A DNA stretch of 64,000 bases, taken from contig NZ_JASGBH010000003.1 in the NCBI RefSeq assembly GCF_030053395.1, forward strand, positions 310,001-374,000, written 5' to 3'. Shown piece after piece: positions 59,619 to 64,000 of the stretch; the first letter of the stretch is position 1, and every line of letters begins with the position of its first letter. The translations under genes and the position numbers were made by a program. The notes below the pieces were generated by a model. The model searched no databases. It saw only the letters and a program-made list of their open reading frames with translations, and was not told where the DNA came from. The DNA comes from Limnohabitans lacus. GTDB taxonomy: Bacteria; Pseudomonadota; Gammaproteobacteria; Burkholderiales; Burkholderiaceae_C.

Positions 59619-60221
59619 TCAATGCGCGGCTTTGTCGTGGTGCGACATCAAGCGGTCTGCCCAAGCGATGGCGATCGCACTCAGGAGAAAGGCGATGTGG
59701 ATGATGGTTTGCCACATCAGCACTTTTTCGTCGTAGTTGGCCGCGTTGATGAAAGTCTTGAGCAGGTGGATCGAACTGATGCCGATGATGGCCGTGCCCA
59801 GCTTGACTTTGAGCACCGAGGCATTCACGTGGCTGAGCCACTCAGGCTGGTCGGGGTGGCCGTCAAGGTCCAGGCGCGAGACAAAGGTTTCGTAACCGCC
59901 CACGATCACCATGATGAGCAGGTTGGAGATCATGACCACGTCGATCAGGCCCAACACGACCAACATGATGACGGTTTCGTTCAGACTGGTGATGGAGGTG
60001 TCGGCTTTGTAGCCAATGCTGCTGATCAAGGCTTGCAGGGCGTGTTGGTTGCCAAATGCGGCTTCCAGCAAGTGGACCAGCTCGACCCAAAAATGGAAGA
60101 CGTAGACCGCTTGAGCGGCAATCAGGCCCAGGTACAAAGGCAGCTGCAACCAGCGGCTGGCAAAGATGAAATTGGGCAGGGGGCGCAAGGCGCGATGGCC
60201 AGTCTGTGTCGGTTTGGACAT
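59619..60221 (-). CDS. UPF0114/YqhA-type membrane protein (TIGR00645-like)
   Basis: This is a 200-residue inner-membrane protein with four hydrophobic segments. The core [39 protein letters not shown] and [20 protein letters not shown] matches the UPF0114/YqhA family of unknown function. It precedes fumarase by 46 bases on the same strand, so the two may share a transcript. The start lies 170 bases from the divergent acs gene. Confidence 0.9.
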   Translation of the reverse strand: MSKPTQTGHRALRPLPNFIFASRWLQLPLYLGLIAAQAVYVFHFWVELVHLLEAAFGNQHALQALISSIGYKADTSITSLNETVIMLVVLGLIDVVMISNLLIMVIVGGYETFVSRLDLDGHPDQPEWLSHVNASVLKVKLGTAIIGISSIHLLKTFINAANYDEKVLMWQTIIHIAFLLSAIAIAWADRLMSHHDKAAH

Positions 60222-60391
60222 GTGGGATCCGTCGTGATGACCGTGCGGTTGGTAAACCTCAGATTTTAGTAGCCTTGGCGTCGGAAAGACGTTCTACCTT
60301 GCAAGGCTGTTGTCAGTCAGTGCTAAGTAAGAGCTACCGTCGACATTTGCGGCAGTCAAACACGTTTTTTGTCATTGAGGAGACATTTCTG

Positions 60392-62356
60392 ATGAGTGCC
60401 AATGCCCTGTACCAACCCAGCGAAGCGTTTGTAAAAAACGCAAATGTTTCAGGCATGGCTGCCTATGAAGCTTTGTGCAAAGAAGCCGAAACCGATTACC
60501 AGGGCTACTGGGGTCGTTTGGCCAAAGAGCTGATCACCTGGAAGACGCCTTTCACCAAGGTGCTCGACGAATCCAATGCGCCTTTCTTCAAATGGTTTGA
60601 AGATGGCACCTTGAACGTGTCCTACAACTGCCTGGACCGCAACATCGAAAAAGGCTTGGGCGACAAGACCGCCATCATTTTTGAAGCCGACGGCGGTGAA
60701 GTGACCAAGGTCACCTACAGCCAGCTGCTGGCCAAAACCTGCCAGTACGCCAACGCACTCAAATCTTTGGGTATCAAAAAAGGTGACCGCGTGGTCATCT
60801 ACATCTCCATGTCCATCGAAGGCGTGGCCGCCATGCAAGCCTGCGCCCGCATCGGCGCGACCCACTCGGTGGTGTTCGGCGGCTTCTCCGCCCAGTCGCT
60901 GCGCGACCGCATCGAAGACACCGGCGCCGTGGCCGTGATCACTGCTGACAACCAGGTGCGCGGCGGCAAGCTGCTGCCCCTCAAATCCATCGTGGACGAA
61001 GCCATCGCCCTGGGCGGCTGCGAAGCCATCAAGAACGTTTTGGTCGTCAAGCGCTCGGGCGCCGACATCGCCATGACCGCAGGCCGTGACCTGTGGATGG
61101 CCGATGTGGCCGATCAACAAGCCACCACCTGCGAGCCTGAGTGGGTCGGTGCTGAGCACCCCCTGTTCTTGCTTTACACCTCCGGCTCCACCGGCAAACC
61201 CAAAGGTGTGCAGCACAGCACAGGCGGCTACCTGCTGCACGCGGCGCTGACCACCAAGTGGACCTTCGACTTGAAGGCTGACGACGTGTTCTGGTGTACG
61301 GCCGACATCGGCTGGGTCACCGGCCACACCTACATCACCTACGGCCCCTTGGCCTTGGGCGGCACCGAGATCGTGTTCGAAGGCGTGCCCACTTACCCTG
61401 ATGCAGGCCGCTTCTGGAAGATGATCCAAGACCACAAAGTCTCGATCTTCTACACCGCGCCCACGGCCATCCGTTCGCTCATCAAGGCCGCAGAAGCCAA
61501 CGACGCTGTGCACCCCAAGAGCTACAACCTCTCCAGCCTGCGCTTGTTGGGTTCGGTCGGCGAGCCGATCAACCCTGCCGCTTGGGAGTGGTACCACCAG
61601 CACGTGGGCGGCAGCCGTTGCCCCATCGTGGACACCTTCTGGCAAACCGAAACCGGTGGCCACATGATCACCCCGCTGCCTGGCGTGACCCCCATGGTCC
61701 CAGGTTCTTGCACACTGCCTTTCCCTGGCATCCAGGCCGCCATCGTGAGCGAAACCGGCGACGACATGCCCAATGGACAAGGCGGCATTTTGGTCGTCAA
61801 GCGCCCATGGCCATCCATGATCCGCAACATTTGGGGCGACCCCGAGCGCTTCAAGAAGAGCTACTACCCTGAAGACTTCAAGGGCAAGTACTACTTGGCT
61901 GGCGACGGCGCGATCCGTGACGAGAAAACCGGTTACTTCACCATCACCGGCCGCATCGACGATGTGCTGAACGTCTCCGGTCACCGCATGGGCACGATGG
62001 AAATCGAATCGGCACTGGTGAGCTGCACCGAGCTGGTGGCCGAGGCCGCTGTGGTGGGCCGTCCTGACGACACCACCGGCGAAGCGATTTGCGCTTTTGT
62101 GGTGCTCAAGCGCGCCTTGCCCAACACCGACGAAGGCAAAGCGATCGCCAAGCAATTGCGCGACCACATCGCCAAAGAAATCGGCCCGATCGCCAAACCC
62201 AAGGACATCCGCTTCGGTGAGAACTTGCCCAAGACCCGTTCCGGCAAGATCATGCGCCGCCTGCTGCGTTCGCTGGCCAAAGGCGAAGAGATCACGCAAG
62301 ACATCTCCACCTTGGAAAACCCAGCCATCCTGGGCCAGTTGGGTCAGGCTTACTGA
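60392..62356 (+). CDS. acs: Acetyl-CoA synthetase
   Basis: Acs activates acetate to acetyl-CoA via acetyl-AMP. The 654-residue protein has the P-loop [18 protein letters not shown] near residue 263, WWQTETGGH-type motif (here [14 protein letters not shown]) and the regulatory acetylation lysine in [12 protein letters not shown] near the C-terminus. ATG 60392 follows GAGGAGA. The upstream gap of 170 bases to the UPF0114 gene should hold its promoter; none is obvious. A bidirectional terminator follows. Confidence 0.97.
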   Translation: MSANALYQPSEAFVKNANVSGMAAYEALCKEAETDYQGYWGRLAKELITWKTPFTKVLDESNAPFFKWFEDGTLNVSYNCLDRNIEKGLGDKTAIIFEADGGEVTKVTYSQLLAKTCQYANALKSLGIKKGDRVVIYISMSIEGVAAMQACARIGATHSVVFGGFSAQSLRDRIEDTGAVAVITADNQVRGGKLLPLKSIVDEAIALGGCEAIKNVLVVKRSGADIAMTAGRDLWMADVADQQATTCEPEWVGAEHPLFLLYTSGSTGKPKGVQHSTGGYLLHAALTTKWTFDLKADDVFWCTADIGWVTGHTYITYGPLALGGTEIVFEGVPTYPDAGRFWKMIQDHKVSIFYTAPTAIRSLIKAAEANDAVHPKSYNLSSLRLLGSVGEPINPAAWEWYHQHVGGSRCPIVDTFWQTETGGHMITPLPGVTPMVPGSCTLPFPGIQAAIVSETGDDMPNGQGGILVVKRPWPSMIRNIWGDPERFKKSYYPEDFKGKYYLAGDGAIRDEKTGYFTITGRIDDVLNVSGHRMGTMEIESALVSCTELVAEAAVVGRPDDTTGEAICAFVVLKRALPNTDEGKAIAKQLRDHIAKEIGPIAKPKDIRFGENLPKTRSGKIMRRLLRSLAKGEEITQDISTLENPAILGQLGQAY

Positions 62357-62384
62357 TCTATGCGGGCAAACAGCCCGCCCCCAA

Positions 62385-62412
62385 AAAAACGGCAGCCTCG
62401 GCTGCCGTTTTT
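62385..62412. terminator. Bidirectional intrinsic terminator between acs and ggt
   Basis: AAAAACGGCAGC and GCTGCCGTTTTT form a perfect 12-base stem with CTCG loop, flanked by A and T runs. Confidence 0.92.
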
Positions 62413-62431
62413 CTTGAGCCTTGGGCTAACG

Positions 62432-64000
62432 TCAGTCGCCCAGCACCACACCTTCGCGGCGCGGGTCTGCGCCGCCAAACCAGCCGCTGGGCGTGCGCTC
62501 AATGGCTTGCAAGCCGCTGGTCATTTCCATTTCGCGCACGTCGTGGCCGCGTGCTTTGAGGGCATCCACCGTGCTGCTCGGAAAGCCTTTGGATTCGAGC
62601 AGTGTGGGGCCATTGAGCGAGCCAAAGTTGGGCAGGCTCACCGCTTGTTGGGCGTTCAGGCCCCAATGCAAGGTGCCTGTGAGCAGCTTGGCGGTGTAGT
62701 GGATGATCAGGGCCCCGCCAGGGCTGCCGCCGCTCATGAGCAACTGGCCGGTGGCTGGGTCAAACACCAGGGTGGGCGACATCGACGAACGCGGGCGCTT
62801 GCCGGGCTCCACCCGGTTGGCGATCAGGCGGCCTTGCGCATCGGCTGGGGCAAAGCTGAAATCGGTCAATTGGTTGTTGAGCAAAAAGCCGCCCGGGCGC
62901 GCAGGGTCGGTCGTCACCATGCGGCGTGCGCCAAAGGCCGCTTCAATGGTGGTGGTCATGGCCACAGCGCGGCCTTTGGCATCGACCACGCTGATGTGGC
63001 TGGTGCCGTATTCGGTTTGTGCGGGCATGGGCGCCCACGACGTGGCGGTGCCCGAAGGTTGACCCGGTGTGGCCAACTTCATGGACTGCGCACCGATGAG
63101 TTGGCTGCGCTGCGCCAAATAGGCGGGGGCCAGCAGGCTGCGCCAGTCGCCAGCGGGGGCACTCACAAAGTCCGGATCGGCCACGTATTGCGCTCGGTCG
63201 GCAAAGGCCAAGCGCGATGCCTCGGTGTAGCGGTGCAAAAAGTCGGGGGAGGGCAGGCCGCCCGCCAACTCAGGCCCCTGGGCGCTCGCTCGGGACAGCA
63301 TCCCCAAGATCTGCCCGATGGCGATTTGCCCCGAAGACGGCGGCGGAAAGCCACAAATGCGCAAGGCCCGCGCCTGGGCCGTGTGGTCAAAGCACAGCGC
63401 CTCGCGCTCGCGGGGCCGGTAGTCGCGCAGGTCTTGCAGGCTCAGGCTGCCCGGGCGTGGCGGCGACTGAACCCGCTGCACGATGGCCTGGGCGACTGGG
63501 CCTTCGTGCAGGGCAAGGCTGCCTTCGTTGGTGATGCGGCGCAGCACATGGGCGTATTCGGGGTTGCGCAGCACATGGCCCACCGGCCAAGCTTGCCCCT
63601 CAGCGGTGTAAAAAAAACGGGCCGCCAGTGGGTCTTTTTTCAGGTGGGGGTCGGTTTGCAGCAGCGTGTGCAGTCGCGGGCTGACCTTGAAGCCAAGCTC
63701 GGCCAAAGTGATGGCGGGTGTGAACAACTGCGCCCAAGGCAGCTGGCCATGCTGGCGGTGCGCCGCTTCGAGCATGCGCAAGGCGCCGGGCACACCCACC
63801 GAGCGCCCACTGAGAACGGCCTCGTCAAATGGCAGTGGCTTGCCGTCTGCGCCCAAGAACAGGTCGCTCTGGGCGGTGGCGGGCGCGGTTTCGCGGCCGT
63901 CGTGGGCCGTGACTTTTTGCCCGTCAAAGTGCAACAAAAAAGCCCCGCCCGCAATGCCGCTCGACTGCGGCTCCACCAAGCCCAGCACCATCTGCACGGC
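62432..64000 (-). CDS. ggt: Gamma-glutamyltransferase, N-terminus beyond window
   Basis: Ggt transfers or hydrolyses gamma-glutamyl groups, for example from glutathione, in the periplasm after autocleavage. About 522 residues are present; the signal peptide and first part are cut off by the right edge. The processing and catalytic Thr lies in TEYGTSHISVVDAKGRAVAM, with family motifs PQSSGIAGGAFLLHFD near the visible N-terminus and SMSPTLVF and SGGSPGGALI further on. The protein converges on acs across a shared terminator. Confidence 0.95.
   Translation of the reverse strand, partial: AVQMVLGLVEPQSSGIAGGAFLLHFDGQKVTAHDGRETAPATAQSDLFLGADGKPLPFDEAVLSGRSVGVPGALRMLEAAHRQHGQLPWAQLFTPAITLAELGFKVSPRLHTLLQTDPHLKKDPLAARFFYTAEGQAWPVGHVLRNPEYAHVLRRITNEGSLALHEGPVAQAIVQRVQSPPRPGSLSLQDLRDYRPREREALCFDHTAQARALRICGFPPPSSGQIAIGQILGMLSRASAQGPELAGGLPSPDFLHRYTEASRLAFADRAQYVADPDFVSAPAGDWRSLLAPAYLAQRSQLIGAQSMKLATPGQPSGTATSWAPMPAQTEYGTSHISVVDAKGRAVAMTTTIEAAFGARRMVTTDPARPGGFLLNNQLTDFSFAPADAQGRLIANRVEPGKRPRSSMSPTLVFDPATGQLLMSGGSPGGALIIHYTAKLLTGTLHWGLNAQQAVSLPNFGSLNGPTLLESKGFPSSTVDALKARGHDVREMEMTSGLQAIERTPSGWFGGADPRREGVVLGD

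Noticed and set aside
1-64000. CRISPR array, rRNA operon, insertion sequence, prophage
   Set aside because: No regularly spaced direct repeats, rRNA signatures, transposase or phage structural genes were seen in the window.

Overview
The window is a contiguous piece of a betaproteobacterial chromosome. Gene content and order (tig-clpP-clpX-lon, glyA-nrdR, cysS opposite lpxH-ppiB-ppiA, class I fumarase, a DUF349 protein) and the high-GC codon use point to Burkholderiales, probably Comamonadaceae of the Limnohabitans/Rhodoferax type. That placement rests on recognising protein families, not on a search. I saw no rRNA, CRISPR array, insertion sequence or prophage. Most of the window is core metabolism and protein quality control, with a few accessory patches.

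Layout. 1-7.1 kb: an acyl-CoA synthetase (cut by the left edge), ribD, a minor type IV pilin cluster (pilV, pilX, pilW, pilE-like on the minus strand, fimT diverging), then nrdR and glyA. The glyA leader can fold into a compact RNA. 7.4-19.7 kb: a small lytic transglycosylase, a long DUF349 protein, the lpxH-ppiB-ppiA-TPR operon, and the opposite run cysS-alkA-like-accA-tilS-lysC-tRNA-Ser. 19.8-24.5 kb: an accessory patch with an SDR oxidoreductase, an orphan NMT1-like binding lipoprotein, a CoA transferase, two tandem small secreted cysteine proteins and an orphan FixJ/NarL-type response regulator.

24.6-32.2 kb: a PAS-AAA-Fis sigma54 activator, followed by a near-consensus -24/-12 promoter and a branched-chain-amino-acid-type ABC importer (livK-livG-livF-livH-livM) with a co-transcribed alpha/beta hydrolase. 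This reads as one regulated uptake-and-hydrolysis unit. Palindromic REP-like elements sit between livK and livG. 32.2-37.2 kb: a COG1840/AfuA-type ABC importer (binding protein, fused two-domain permease, ATPase) and a YihX-like HAD phosphatase, a combination that fits uptake of phosphorylated organics.

37.2-47.2 kb: a cysteine-rich miniprotein, a DUF2237 protein, hemH opposite a YigB-like HAD phosphatase, a REP cluster, a GST, two squalene/presqualene synthase-family genes, and an RND efflux pair behind a strong promoter that overlaps an imperfect palindrome. 47-53.2 kb: tRNA-Leu(UAG), tig, clpP, clpX, lon. 53.2-64 kb: a duplicated tRNA-Gly/tRNA-Cys block, a cupin, a tiny basic protein, a MAPEG protein, tRNA-Leu(UAA), a conserved hypothetical, an Atg22/UMF1-type MFS transporter, murI, fumarase, a UPF0114-type membrane protein, acs, and ggt (cut by the right edge).
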